Positions 53,036-62,224 of a stretch of 64,000 bases of DNA are shown piece after piece. The stretch spans positions 10,478,001 to 10,542,000 of the forward strand of contig NZ_JBCJKP010000001.1 of NCBI RefSeq assembly GCF_039503195.1. Reading direction: 5' to 3'. Positions within the stretch are counted from its first letter, which is position 1. Each line of letters begins with the position of its first letter. The notes under the pieces are model-generated. The model did not search any database. It had not been told where the DNA came from and saw only the letters and a list, made by a program, of their open reading frames with translations. The position numbers and the translations under genes were made by a program. The DNA is from Streptomyces mirabilis (GTDB lineage: Bacteria > Actinomycetota > Actinomycetes > Streptomycetales > Streptomycetaceae).

Positions 53036-53773
53036 TAGGGCATCCCGCTCGCGCTCATCACCACCCTCAAGCGAGGCCCCTCGCTCGACCAGGTGAACGG
53101 CACCTGGTTCCTGTGGGCAGTGGGATCGGAGTCGGTTGCGGTCGCAGCGTCCTCGCTGGCCCGGGTGACCCCGGGACACGTACTGGCCGTGTTGGCGGTG
53201 GTGTGCTGGGCCGTCGGCATGATGCAGTACCTGCTGACCGCCGCACTGGTCCTGGCCCGGCTGCTGGCCCGACCGGTGCGGCCGGAAGGCCTCATGACGT
53301 CCGTGTGGATCTTCATGGGGGCGGCGGCGATCGCCGTGCTCGCCGGAGTCCGGCTGATCGCACTCCCGCTCGGCAGCACGATCTTGTCGCGTCCGCTCGT
53401 CATCGGGGCGTCCGTCGTCCTGTGGGCGTTCTCAAGCTGGCTGATCCCGCTCCTGCTGGCACTGGGCGTATGGCGGCACACGCTGGGCCGCATCCCTCTG
53501 CGCTACGAGCTCGGCTGGTGGAACCTCGTCTTCCCGGTCGGCATGTATGCGGTCACCACGCACGAGCTGGGACGCGCGACCACTACCTCGTGGATGACGA
53601 GCGTGGGCCGCTGGGAGGTCTGGATCGCCGCAGTGTTCTGGGCTGTCGTGTTCGCCGCCATGGTCGCCGCCAAGCTCCGGGCCCGTCCCACGACCGCGCA
53701 CGGATCCGCCGGTGCGGGGCAGACGGCCCGCCCGCAGAGCACGGCCTCGACGGCGCCCGGGGCGCTGCCGTAG
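53036..53773 (+). pseudogene. TehA/Mae1-type (TDT) membrane transporter, C-terminal part
   Basis: From the junction the frame reads GIPLALITTLKRG, then NGTWFLWAVGSESVAVAAS and seven or so membrane segments, with LRYELGWWNLVFPVGMYAVT as the family's final motif. This is the C-terminal two thirds of a tellurite-resistance/dicarboxylate transporter of the SLAC1 superfamily. The first three or four spans are missing. GTG 53093 could still start a 226-residue product, but a functional transporter is unlikely. Confidence 0.75.
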
Positions 53774-53797
53774 GGGCGGGGTCACGCTGTCTCAGTG

Positions 53798-54034
53798 TCA
53801 TCCGGAGCGTTGCACGGGCCCTGTCATTCGGGCGCGCGCACGCTGCCGGACGGCATGGCGCAGGGAGTACCACGCGACCACCGCCCAGGCCGCGATGAGC
53901 AGGACGTACAGGACGACGGCAGTCCAGACGAACAGCTTCGAGCCGGTACGGGCGGCGAGCGCGCTGGTGCCGGTGACGCAGGCGCCGAGGGGATCGTCGC
54001 CGGGCGACCGGCAGGGGGCGTGGCTGGCTCTCAC
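53798..54034 (-). CDS. Possible small membrane protein
   Basis: A 78-residue frame (GTG 54034) with one clear hydrophobic span, LFVWTAVVLYVLLIAAWAVV, flanked by a basic C-terminal tail (RHAVRQRARAR). It contains a single Cys before the span. The ribosome site is weak. The membrane-protein pattern is unlikely by chance in this GC-rich DNA, but no family is recognised. It converges with the transporter fragment. Confidence 0.45.
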   Translation of the reverse strand: MRASHAPCRSPGDDPLGACVTGTSALAARTGSKLFVWTAVVLYVLLIAAWAVVAWYSLRHAVRQRARARMTGPVQRSG

Positions 54035-54405
54035 CGGCCGCCACGGAGACTTCGGCCTGTTGGCGGCCTCGACGCCGTGTCGAAGCACCGCTCCCGCCAC
54101 AGAACAGCACGCGCCATGACGCCCTCGCACCAGGACATCGAGCACCGAGCAGACCCGTGAGACGTGCCGGCCGGATGCTGATGCCCTCATCCGAGCGTGT
54201 TGTGGCCGCATATGTGGCCATGACGCCACTGCAGGCAACCGCTGAAAGCGGGTGAGGCGCCGAAACTCGACGCCTCGACCCATACAAAGGAACGCAGCAT
54301 CATCCCGCGGCGACGCGGACGGCGCTCAGCACGGGCGCGGGCGACGTCCCCGGGCGGATGATGGTGTCCCTCACTGTGGGTCCCAGCCCATTCGGGAGGC
54401 GCACG

Positions 54406-55587
54406 ATGAAGGACAGGCCGACAGGCAGGAAGCCGCTGCTGGTGACCGTGCTGGTCTTCCCGGGCGTCCGGCTGCTCGACGTCACCGGTCCGATCGAGGT
54501 GTTCTCGACGGCCAACGAGTTCGGCGGCCGGTACCGCGTGTATATGGTCTCCTCGGACGGCGCCGACGTGGTCACCGCATCCGGCACCGGACTGCGCGTC
54601 GACCTGGCGGCCGCGCAGGTGCGCGGGGCCAGCGATGTGGTCATCATCCCCGGCGGCCCGGAGTGGCCGTCTCTCATCAAGGACGACGCCCTGCTGGACG
54701 CCATAGGGGAGCTCGACGCACGCAGTTGCCGCACCGCGTCCGTCTGCACCGGGGCGTTCCTCCTCGCCGCGGCCGGCCTGCTCGACGGACGCAAGGCGAC
54801 CACGCACTGGCGCTTCGCCGACCAGCTGGCTCTGCGCTACCCGCAGGTGACCGTGGAGATGGACGCCCTGTTCGTGCGCGACGGCCACATCATGACCTCG
54901 GCCGGCGTCAGCTCGGGCATCGACCTCTCGCTCGCCCTGGTCGAAGAGCACCTCGGCGCCGATGTCGCCCGCGCCGTGGCCAAGGACATGGTCGTGTTCA
55001 TGCAGCGGCCGGGCGGCCAGTCGCAGTTCAGTGTCCGTACTCACACCCCGCACGGGAGACAGGAGATGCTGCGCCGGATCCTGGACGCGGTCGCCGGGGA
55101 CCCGTCCGCCCCCCACACCCTGGTTGCCATGGCACGCCGGGCGGGTGTGAGCCCCCGCCACATGACGCGCCTGTTCCACGACGATATGACCATGACCCCG
55201 GCCCGCTATGTCGAGCAGGTCCGCATGGAAGCCGCCCAGGCGATGCTGGAGGAAAGCGACAACCCCATGGCCACGGTGGCCCGGCGCACCGGCTTCGGGT
55301 CACCGGAGTCGCTGCGCCGCGCCTTCACGCGCAACCTGGACACCACGCCGGGGCCTACCGGGCACGCTTCCGTACCACGCACACCGCGGGCGACGGCAAA
55401 CGCGCCTGATGCCCTGGAGGTGTCCGGCGAACACAGGCAATCGCCGGAATCCGACAGCCCGGCCTTGCCGGACGAGGCCGATCAGGCCTCCTCGATGGTC
55501 CGCCCCGGCGTCGGCTCCGCGAGCGCGGCCCGCCACGCGGGCGTGCCGAAAAGAGCGGCGAAGTACTGCGTCTCGTGCCCGACCTGA
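54406..55587 (+). CDS. GlxA-type regulator (DJ-1/PfpI + AraC HTH), likely frameshifted near its end
   Basis: ATG 54406 follows GGGAGG. Residues about 10-180 are a DJ-1/PfpI-like sensor domain (FPGVRLLDVTGPIEVFSTAN, VIIPGGPEW, ASVCTGAFLLAAAGLLDGR). Residues about 220-315 are the AraC DNA-binding domain (MARRAGVSPRHMTRLFHDD, ARRTGFGSPESLRRAF). After NLDTTPG near 55352 the expected end (AYRARFRTTHTAGDGKRA, stop 55409) is in the next frame; one missing G in a GGGG run would explain it. As sequenced the frame runs on to 55587, overlapping the next gene. Confidence 0.85.
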   Translation: MKDRPTGRKPLLVTVLVFPGVRLLDVTGPIEVFSTANEFGGRYRVYMVSSDGADVVTASGTGLRVDLAAAQVRGASDVVIIPGGPEWPSLIKDDALLDAIGELDARSCRTASVCTGAFLLAAAGLLDGRKATTHWRFADQLALRYPQVTVEMDALFVRDGHIMTSAGVSSGIDLSLALVEEHLGADVARAVAKDMVVFMQRPGGQSQFSVRTHTPHGRQEMLRRILDAVAGDPSAPHTLVAMARRAGVSPRHMTRLFHDDMTMTPARYVEQVRMEAAQAMLEESDNPMATVARRTGFGSPESLRRAFTRNLDTTPGPTGHASVPRTPRATANAPDALEVSGEHRQSPESDSPALPDEADQASSMVRPGVGSASAARHAGVPKRAAKYCVSCPT

Positions 55588-55928
55588 TGGCCGACGAGTC
55601 CCATGACAGTCACCGCGTACGAAGGCGCACCGTCGTAGATGGTGACGCATTCGCTCACCCATACATGCGCGTGGCCGGTGATGCGCAGGGGGAAGTGCCG
55701 GTCGGCCGGGTGCCCGCCGCGTTGCGCCGCGATCGTCTCGCGGCCCCGGAAACGGTCACCCGACCGCGGATGGTCCAGCATCGCGTCCACAGCGTAGATC
55801 GCATGCTCCGCCTCGAAGTCACCTCGCTCCGAAGCCTGTTCCCTCTTCCAACGGCATGGCGGGCATCTGGCTCGAAAGTCCGTATCCGAGCGCTCCACGG
55901 CAGCTTCTACGGCCATGGAGTGACGCAA
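55482..55928 (-). CDS. NTF2/SnoaL-like family protein
   Basis: A 148-residue alpha+beta-barrel (NTF2-like) protein: REQASERGDFEAEHAIYAVD, then DHPRSGDRFRGRETIAAQRG and VWVSECVTIYDG, ending HETQYFAALFGTPAWRA. The N-terminal 30 residues (with an RCPPCR motif) are not typical and may be altered. Many relatives are annotated as nuclear transport factor 2 family, with unknown substrates. It converges with the GlxA-type regulator, supporting that the latter should end at 55409. Confidence 0.75.
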   Translation of the reverse strand: MRHSMAVEAAVERSDTDFRARCPPCRWKREQASERGDFEAEHAIYAVDAMLDHPRSGDRFRGRETIAAQRGGHPADRHFPLRITGHAHVWVSECVTIYDGAPSYAVTVMGLVGHQVGHETQYFAALFGTPAWRAALAEPTPGRTIEEA

Positions 55929-55993
55929 GGAGTGCGCTGGGACTGTGAGGTCGCGGGATCCGGCGACCCGGAATCTCGACAGGAGGCAGCGGC

Positions 55994-56716
55994 TTGACAG
56001 AGAACATGACGGTCCCGGGCGGGACCGGTCACGAGCAGTTGCGAGCGTTCGATGGGCCAGGGGCGGCGTCGGCAGGGCGGCCCGCCTTGCGCGAGCACTT
56101 CTTCGACCGGCCCGCCCTTGAAGTGGCTCCCGAACTCCTCGGGGCTCTCGTGGTCTCGCGCTCGCAGCGCGGCGTGACGGCGGTGCGTATCACCGAGGTC
56201 GAGGCGTACGAGGGGCCGGACGATCCGGCCTCGCACGCGTTCCGGGGCCCGAACCGGACCAATCGAGCGGAGTTCGGTGCCCCGGGGACGTTCTATGTGT
56301 ACCGGACGCACGCAGTGCATCGGTGCCTGAACGCCGTCTGCGGACCGGGGCGGCGTCCCGCTTCGGTGCTGCTCCGGGCCGGCACCGTCGTGGAGGGAGC
56401 AGACGTGGCGCAAGAACGCCGGGGGCCTGGGGTGCGGGCGCGCGACCTGGCGCGTGGCCCGGCCAACCTCGCCCGGGCGTTGGGCATCGGCGATCTGCGC
56501 CATGACGGGCAGTCAGCATGCGATGCAGGGGCCGAGTTGTTTCTCGCGGAGCCCGCCGGGGGCGTCGCGTCCGCGCGAGTTGGCCAAGGGCCGCGGACGG
56601 GGGTGGGCGGTCCTGCTGCTTCGTTCCCCTGGCGCTTCTGGATGCTGGGCGAGTCGAGTGTCAGTCCCTATCGGGCGCACCCGGGGTACCGCCGGGGGAT
56701 GAGGGCGCGGGGCTGA
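55994..56716 (+). CDS. DNA-3-methyladenine glycosylase (AAG family)
   Basis: A 240-residue base-excision repair enzyme that removes alkylated purines. VTAVRITEVEAYEGPDDPAS carries the catalytic glutamate; SHAFRGPNRTNRAEF follows; the intercalating loop region is FYVYRTHAVHRCLNAVC (often YVYFTYGMHWC in relatives). TTG 55994 is supported by AGGAGG at 55981-55986. It is a bit longer than usual at both ends. It may be part of an alkylation response, but no ada-like gene is near. Confidence 0.92.
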   Translation: MTENMTVPGGTGHEQLRAFDGPGAASAGRPALREHFFDRPALEVAPELLGALVVSRSQRGVTAVRITEVEAYEGPDDPASHAFRGPNRTNRAEFGAPGTFYVYRTHAVHRCLNAVCGPGRRPASVLLRAGTVVEGADVAQERRGPGVRARDLARGPANLARALGIGDLRHDGQSACDAGAELFLAEPAGGVASARVGQGPRTGVGGPAASFPWRFWMLGESSVSPYRAHPGYRRGMRARG

Positions 56717-57017
56717 CCCCTGCATCCCTGCTGGGACACCGCAGGTGCCGACGCCGTTTCTCGGAGGCGGCGGCACCCGAAGGTGTTTCGGGTCCGCTCC
56801 GGTGTCGATCCCGGTACCGGCACCGGGATCGGCGACGAGCCCGCAGCGAAGACCACATGTGCACCCTCCCTGTCCTGGTCCGCGGCCACGCACACCCGGC
56901 GCCTGCGAGTTGAACACCTCAGGAAATGTCCGTGCGCCGGGTCGGCTCGCGCCCTCGCCTCCTGAGACGGCGTCCGGGGGCACGGCGGCGGCCCGGCCGA
57001 ACAGAAGGGAATCAGTG
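56717..57017. other. Gap before MFS gene
   Basis: No gene is recognised. It holds the strong inverted repeat at 56806-56831 and ends with AGAAGGGA, the ribosome site of the MFS gene. Confidence 0.5.
56806..56831. terminator. Perfect 10-bp inverted repeat (terminator or operator)
   Basis: CGATCCCGGT (56806-56815) and ACCGGGATCG (56822-56831) pair perfectly around ACCGGC. It lies 90 bases after the glycosylase stop and 190 before the MFS start, so it may end the former transcript or bind a regulator of the exporter. Confidence 0.6.
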
Positions 57018-58478
57018 ATGACTCCGATCAGTCCCACTCCCGAACCGGATCCGCGCAGATGGCGCGCGCTCGGGATCATCTGCCTGGTGCAGGTGATGCT
57101 GCTCCTCGACGTGACCGTGGTCAATGTCGCGCTGCCTCCCATCCAGCACGATCTCGGCTTCACGACCACGGGCCTGGCATGGGTCGTCAACGGCTACACC
57201 GTCACCTACGGTGGGCTGCTGATGCTCGGCGGGCGCCTGGGCGATCTGCTCGGCCGCAGACGCCTCTTCCTGACCGGCTTGGCGATCTTCGCGCTGTCGT
57301 CGGCGAGCGCCGGAGCGGCCCAGCAGGCCGGTGTACTGATCGCCGGCCGCTTCGTACAGGGCGTCGGTGCGGCACTCGTCAGCCCGGCGGCCCTGTCCCT
57401 GGTGACGCTGCTGTTCACACAGCGGCAGGAAAGGGCACGGGCCATGGCCATCTGGAGCGGCCTGGCCGGAGTCGGTGTGGCGCTGGGCGTCGTGCTCTCG
57501 GGCGTCCTGACCACCATCGCCTCCTGGCGCTGGATATTCTTCATCAATCTGCCCATCGCCGCGGTCGCTTTTTTCGCCACCTTCAAGCTCGTCTCCGAAA
57601 GCCGGGCCACCAAGCGGGGTCGGCCTGACGTCCTCGGCGCCGTGACCGTCACTCTCGGTCTGCTCCTGGTCGTGTTCGGCCTCCTGGAGAAGGACGGCCA
57701 CACATGGTTCTCGTTCCCCGTCCTGGGCTGCCTCGGGATCGGTGTGCTCTGCTTGATCGCTTTCGTGCTGGTGGAGGCTCACGTGGCCCAGCCCCTGGTG
57801 CCTCTCGCATTCCTGCGCTCACGTAACCGGAGCATCGCCAACGTCGTTCGCATCTGCTACTACGTCGGCTTCGCCACCCTCTTCTTCTCGCTGAGCCTGT
57901 ATGTCCAGCACATACTGCACTTCTCCGCGCTGGCGACCGGATTCGCCTTCGTACCGTTCGGGTTGGTCATTCTCTTCAGCGCCACCGTGATGGCCCCCCG
58001 CCTCCTTCCCCGGTTCGGCCTGCGGGCCCTGAACGGAGGAGGGCTTGCGGTCACCACGGTCGGCTACCTCCTCCTTGCCGGGCTGAGCAGCCACGGAACC
58101 TATGCGGCCGACGTACTGCCCGGACTGATCCTCGTGCCGCTGGGCGGTGGCCTCGTCCTCGTCGGATCCACTGTCGCCGGAGTGGACGGCGCCACCGGTG
58201 AGGACGCGGGCATCGCCACCAGCATGAACAATGCGTCTATGCAGATCGGCAGCGCCATCGGCCTGGCCGCCCTGGTCTCACTGGGCACCGGCCACGCCGC
58301 CGTGCTGAAACGTGCCGGCACCGACCCGGTGACCGCCGTCGCACACGGTTACGCCTTCAGCTTCACCATCGCCGCCGGCCTGACGGCCTTCGGTGCGTTC
58401 CTCGGTTTCGCCGGAATCCACCCGACACCGGCCGAGACTCCGACGGCGAGGACCAACGCCAAGGAGCGCGTGGTCTGA
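57018..58478 (+). CDS. MFS drug exporter, DHA2 (14-spanner) family
   Basis: A 486-residue proton-driven efflux protein. Motif C/D features of the EmrB/QacA group: LLDVTVVNVALPPIQHDLGF, then GGRLGDLLGRRRLF (motif A) and RFVQGVGAALVSPAALSLV. There are fourteen hydrophobic segments. ATG 57018 follows AGAAGGGA. There is no adjacent regulator; the hairpin upstream is a possible control element. The substrate is unknown, probably a hydrophobic drug or metabolite. Confidence 0.94.
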   Translation: MTPISPTPEPDPRRWRALGIICLVQVMLLLDVTVVNVALPPIQHDLGFTTTGLAWVVNGYTVTYGGLLMLGGRLGDLLGRRRLFLTGLAIFALSSASAGAAQQAGVLIAGRFVQGVGAALVSPAALSLVTLLFTQRQERARAMAIWSGLAGVGVALGVVLSGVLTTIASWRWIFFINLPIAAVAFFATFKLVSESRATKRGRPDVLGAVTVTLGLLLVVFGLLEKDGHTWFSFPVLGCLGIGVLCLIAFVLVEAHVAQPLVPLAFLRSRNRSIANVVRICYYVGFATLFFSLSLYVQHILHFSALATGFAFVPFGLVILFSATVMAPRLLPRFGLRALNGGGLAVTTVGYLLLAGLSSHGTYAADVLPGLILVPLGGGLVLVGSTVAGVDGATGEDAGIATSMNNASMQIGSAIGLAALVSLGTGHAAVLKRAGTDPVTAVAHGYAFSFTIAAGLTAFGAFLGFAGIHPTPAETPTARTNAKERVV

Positions 58479-58577
58479 TGTGCCGCCGACGGCGAAAGCG
58501 AGCGTCTGCGGCCCCGGCGGGCCTGGCGCCAATGGTGCTGCCGCTGCGTGTCAATCCCCTCGCAGCGTGGAGACGGT

Positions 58578-59487
58578 CTATGCGGCCAGTCCCTCGGCGA
58601 GGGTGGCTCGGTAGTCACGTTCGTAGTCGATCGGGCTCTTGAACCCGCACACGCTGTGTAGCCTTCTGGCGTTGCAGAAGTCGGTGATCCAGGTGGCGAT
58701 CTTGATGCGGGCCTCGGTGCGGGTCCGGAAGGCATGCCGGTGGACGTACTCGACCTTTAGCACGCTGTTGAACGCCTCGCTCACGGCGTTGTCGAAACAA
58801 GATCCGACTCTGCCCATGGACTGGACGATGCCGAGCTTTCGGCAAGCCCGCTTGAACCGTCGTGAGCAGTACTCGCTGCCCCGTGTGCATGATCACGCCG
58901 CGCACGTCGCCGCCGCGGGTGGCCGCGGCCATGTTCAGGGACGCGACGACCAGGTCGGCGTCATGACGGGCGGCCATCGCGTAGCCGAGAAGGCGACGGG
59001 AGAACAGGTCGATGACCGTCGCCAAGTACAGCTTGCCCTCGCCGGTTTCGATCTCGGTGAGATCGCCCGCCCAGACGAGATCGGGTTCCTCGGCGGTGAA
59101 GTCCCGGCGTACGAAGTCCGCGGCGGCCGGCCGCTTGCCCGGTCTCGTCAGCGACCGGCGGCGACGCACCTTCCGGCCGGCCAGCCCGAGTTCGGCCATG
59201 ACCTTCGCGACCGTGTTCACCGACACTCGCCAGCCTCTGCGCACCAGCTCGATGAACACCTTCGGCGAGCCGTAGGTGCCACCCGAGCCGTGGAAGACCT
59301 CTTCGATCTCCTCGGCCAGCTGCCGCCGGCGCACCTCACGCGCTGTCGGCGGACGATCCCGCCACTTGTAGAACCACGACTCGGACACCCCAGCGCCCGG
59401 CAGGCGGTGCGGTAGGGAATCTTCTGCTCGGGCTTGCAGCTGCTGATCACCCGGACCGCGACAGCCGGGTCTGCCTCAGCTACTTCA
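58578..59487 (-). pseudogene. IS3-family transposase OrfB with two frameshifts
   Basis: Segments in three frames join up: KIPYRTACRALG, then (one G missing near 59393) SESWFYKWRDRPPTAREV through the DDE core with DLVWAGDLTEIETGEGKLYL, then (a few bases missing near 58882) GSCFDNAVSEAFNSVLKVE and DFCNARRLHSVCGFKSPIDY. The sequence at the second break lost the DRGSEY aspartate context. It is inactive. Confidence 0.85.
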
Positions 59488-59521
59488 CCCACAACGCCAC
59501 GAATCGCTTGCACACATCACG

Positions 59522-59975
59522 CGACGCTCTGATCGAGGCCCGGTTTCTCGAGCATCCGAATGCCGAGGTGATCCGCAGCCTGCCCGGGATGGGCCCCGGA
59601 CTCGGCGCCGAGTTCATCGCCGCGACCGGCGGCGACATGGACGCCTTCGGCAGCGCAGACCGGCTGGCCGGCTTCGCTGGCCTGGCGCCCCGACCCCGTG
59701 ACTCCGGCCGCGTCAGCGGCAACCTCTACCGGCCCAGGCGCTACCACCGCGGACTGCTGCGAGCCATGTACCTCTCGGCCATGGTCAGCCTGCGAGGCTG
59801 CCCGGCATCCAAGGCGTACCACGACCGGAAGCGCAGCGAGGGGAAAGGGCACCAACAAGCCCTGCTTGCCCTTGCCCGCCGCCGCGTCAACGTCCTGTGG
59901 GCGATGATCCGTGACGGACAGCGCTACCCATCAACACCGTCTGTTACGCCTACCGATTGACAACGAGATTGGGAA
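59522..59975 (+). pseudogene. IS110-family transposase, C-terminal fragment
   Basis: The frame through 59960 reads NAEVIRSLPGMGPGLGAEFI, then DRLAGFAGLAPRPRDSGRVS, YHRGLLRAMYLSAM and a terminal basic helix, which is the C-terminal transposase domain (IS116/IS110/IS902) with its conserved serine in 'RDSGRVSG'. The N-terminal RuvC-like DEDD half is missing. It lies inside IS3 orfA with no target duplication, as expected for IS110. Confidence 0.85.
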
Positions 59976-60267
59976 GCTCCATCTCCAACTCGCGGATGCG
60001 CTTGTCCTTCTCCCGGGCCTCGGCCCGCAGCCGCTCCAGCTCAGACCGCTCGCTCTCCCGAAGACGGCCGCCGGGCGATGGCTCGGCCACCGGCCGATCC
60101 GACGACGGCGAACCGTTGCGCCTCGCCCGCGACACCCAGCTGCGCAACGTCCCCGGGTGGATGCCCAGATCCCCAGCCACTTCCGGAATCGGCTTCCCGG
60201 TCTCGCGACCGCGGCAGGCGGCACCGGGAACCCCGGTCTCCCTCCGTGGGCACGCACTGCCCCGCAC
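59976..60267 (-). pseudogene. IS3-family OrfA, N-terminal part
   Basis: RETGKPIPEVAGDLGIHPGT, then LRSWVSRARRNG is the helix-turn-helix of IS3 OrfA, followed by the leucine-zipper-like SELERLRAEAREKDKRIREL. At ELEME the sequence changes to IS110 end sequence; the missing C-terminus lies at about 59480-59521. Confidence 0.85.
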
Positions 60268-60318
60268 ACCCGCCGACCGCTCCGACCGCAGCCGGGCAGG
60301 TGCACGGAGGAAGAAAAG

Positions 60319-60621
60319 TCAGACGGTGGTGTCCGCCTTGCCAGGGTCGCTCGGGTGCGACTCAAGAGGGGTGACGACGGACGTCATCCAGGACCACAGC
60401 GGCAAGGTGCTCAGGATCCTGTCACGCAACTCGGCCTCGTCGTTGGCCCGCCACAGGGCGATGCTGCGCATCTCACCCACCGGACGCCAGATCCGGACCA
60501 GGTGGCCGGAGGCGATCAACTCGACGGCCCGGGCGGCCTCCGCGGCGCGACGGCGGTCGACCTCGGCCGCCTCGGTTCCGTCGGGAATGTTGGTGGTGAC
60601 CTCGATCAGGAACTCTTTCAC
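60319..60621 (-). CDS. Muconolactone delta-isomerase-like protein
   Basis: A 100-residue protein of the muconolactone isomerase (CatC) family: MKEFLIEVTTNIPDG at the start, ELIASGHLVRIWRP, and LPLWSWMTSVVTPLESHPSD at the end. CatC isomerises muconolactone in the beta-ketoadipate branch of catechol breakdown. It lies in the same direction as the NMT1-like gene, 40 bases downstream of it. No catA or catB is in view, so it may serve another lactone. Confidence 0.9.
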   Translation of the reverse strand: MKEFLIEVTTNIPDGTEAAEVDRRRAAEAARAVELIASGHLVRIWRPVGEMRSIALWRANDEAELRDRILSTLPLWSWMTSVVTPLESHPSDPGKADTTV

Positions 60622-60661
60622 AAGCCAGCCTTTCTCTGATGCTGCGAAAAGACACCGCGGC

Positions 60662-61540
60662 CTAAGCCGTGGTGGGTCGGGTGCGATAGAAATCCGCCGC
60701 GGTGAACGTGGCGGGCACGCCCAGTTCGGCGGCGACCGCTTTGACGGCCGTCTCGGCGGTGGCGAGGTCCGCCTGACCGTCGATGCCGAACGACGGGGCG
60801 ATGAACCTCTCGTAGTGCGCCCGGACTTCCTCTTCCGTGTGTCCGTTGAGGAAGGCCTGGAGATACCTGACCGTGGTGTCGGGCTCGTCCCGGATCACCC
60901 GTAGCGCGCGCCGGTGGGCCAGCACGACGGCCTGGACCGCGGGGTCCTCCGGATCGGTGTAGGTCGGGTCGACGGACACACCGACGGTCGGGATCTGGAA
61001 GAGGTCACCGGCGAAGGCCAGCACCCGCCAGCCGTTCTCGGCGGCCACGGCTTCGGGCACCAGGGTGTCGCCCACCACCGCGGCGTCGATCGTGCCCGCG
61101 CGCAGCCTGCGCAGGTCCATGCCGTAGTCGCCGGGTGCACGGACGATGGTCTCGACATCGCGGTCCGGGTCCAGTCCGGCCTGGCGCAGCATGATGCGGG
61201 TGAAGCAGCCGGGCCCGGTGTGGTGCGGATGCACGGCCAGACGCTTCCCGGCCAGGTCGGCCAGCGAGTCCAGGCCGGGCCGGGCGAGGAACCAGAACTG
61301 GGGCTGCTGGGTGTTCACATTGAGCGCGACCCATGGGATGCCGCCGACCAGCCGGGACAGCAGCGTCCGGCCCAGGCCGATGACGGCCCCGCGGCGCAGC
61401 CGCTCCGGGTCCCAGATCGAGCCGTCCCGCAGGGCGACGTGGACACCGGCGTCGGCGTAGAAGTCCTGCTGGTCCGCGATGTAGGTGACTAGCTCCTCGT
61501 GGGGACCGCGCCCCACGTAGGCGAGATCGATCGTGTGCAT
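60662..61540 (-). CDS. NMT1/ThiY-like substrate-binding-fold protein without signal peptide
   Basis: A 292-residue protein with a type-2 periplasmic-binding fold: IDLAYVGRGPHEELVTYIAD at the start, LAGKRLAVHPHHTGPGCFTR in the centre, and AAVVGDTLVPEAVAAENGW near residue 175. ATG 61540 follows GAGGAAGG. Relatives bind pyrimidine precursors, taurine or phthalates for ABC import, but this one has no export signal and no permease or ATPase gene next to it. It may be a cytoplasmic enzyme or sensor of that fold. Confidence 0.8.
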   Translation of the reverse strand: MHTIDLAYVGRGPHEELVTYIADQQDFYADAGVHVALRDGSIWDPERLRRGAVIGLGRTLLSRLVGGIPWVALNVNTQQPQFWFLARPGLDSLADLAGKRLAVHPHHTGPGCFTRIMLRQAGLDPDRDVETIVRAPGDYGMDLRRLRAGTIDAAVVGDTLVPEAVAAENGWRVLAFAGDLFQIPTVGVSVDPTYTDPEDPAVQAVVLAHRRALRVIRDEPDTTVRYLQAFLNGHTEEEVRAHYERFIAPSFGIDGQADLATAETAVKAVAAELGVPATFTAADFYRTRPTTA

Positions 61541-62224
61541 GAACGCCTTCCTCAGAGGTGGCTGTGTCCTGTAGGCGGTCCGCTCGCCGGTCGCATCCGG
61601 GCGGGCCCGGCGGAGGTGTGTCCGGGACGGGGGTGTCGCTGCAAGGACGTCCTGTCGCGACCCGGCCGGAATGATGCTGCTGGTGTGGAATGCGCCACAT
61701 GTCCGCTGTGTGGATGTGGGTGGCCCGGCGGGCCGGCCGCCGACCGTGCGGGGCGCTGGAAGCCCGGGAGCTTCGGGGTACCGAAGGATCTCCCGCACGG
61801 CAGGGCAAAGGCGGCAGAACGGGCCAATTCCCGGGGGGTGTGGGTGATCGGCAGCACTGTACACGCCGTCGCCGGTGCGGCTGGACGTGCGAGCGAAACT
61901 CCCGGCGAGCGGCGGATTCCTTGATCGACTCCCGTTGGCCGAGGTCTCTTCGCGGCTCCTCCGGGCTCGGCCGGGGTCCTCGCCACTCTCCGGTGATGCG
62001 CCATCAGTTCGACTCCAAGTTGCCGTCAGGTGTAGCGATCTGGCGATGTGTCAGGCCTGCGCGCCGGCCCTTCGGTCCGGTCGTCGGCGCCCCGGCGTCA
62101 GGGCCCCGGGGCCAGAGGGCCTTCTCAGGAAGTCCCCAGGCGAGTCTTGACGCCGATGAACACCCTACCTATCGTCGTTCCAAATGCTGGCGCGAGTTCG
62201 AGATAATGAACACGGTGGTCAAGG
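61541..62224. other. Divergent intergenic region of the catabolic locus
   Basis: About 680 bases between divergent genes. No reading frame has protein-like content and no relic is recognised. The AT-richer end (about 62150-62215) is the likely promoter of the CoA-transferase operon. Its length would allow a regulatory RNA or multiple operators, but nothing specific is visible. Confidence 0.5.

Larger units (their letters stand above)
58578..60267 (-). mobile_element. IS3-family element, degenerate, interrupted by an IS110 fragment
   Basis: On the minus strand, orfA begins near 60267 and breaks at 59976. An IS110 piece follows, and orfA resumes just left of it (RDVCKRFVALWVK, stop 59480-59482). 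orfB continues to 58578 with two frameshifts. Terminal repeats were not identified. The nesting shows that the IS110 sequence arrived after the IS3 element. Confidence 0.85.
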
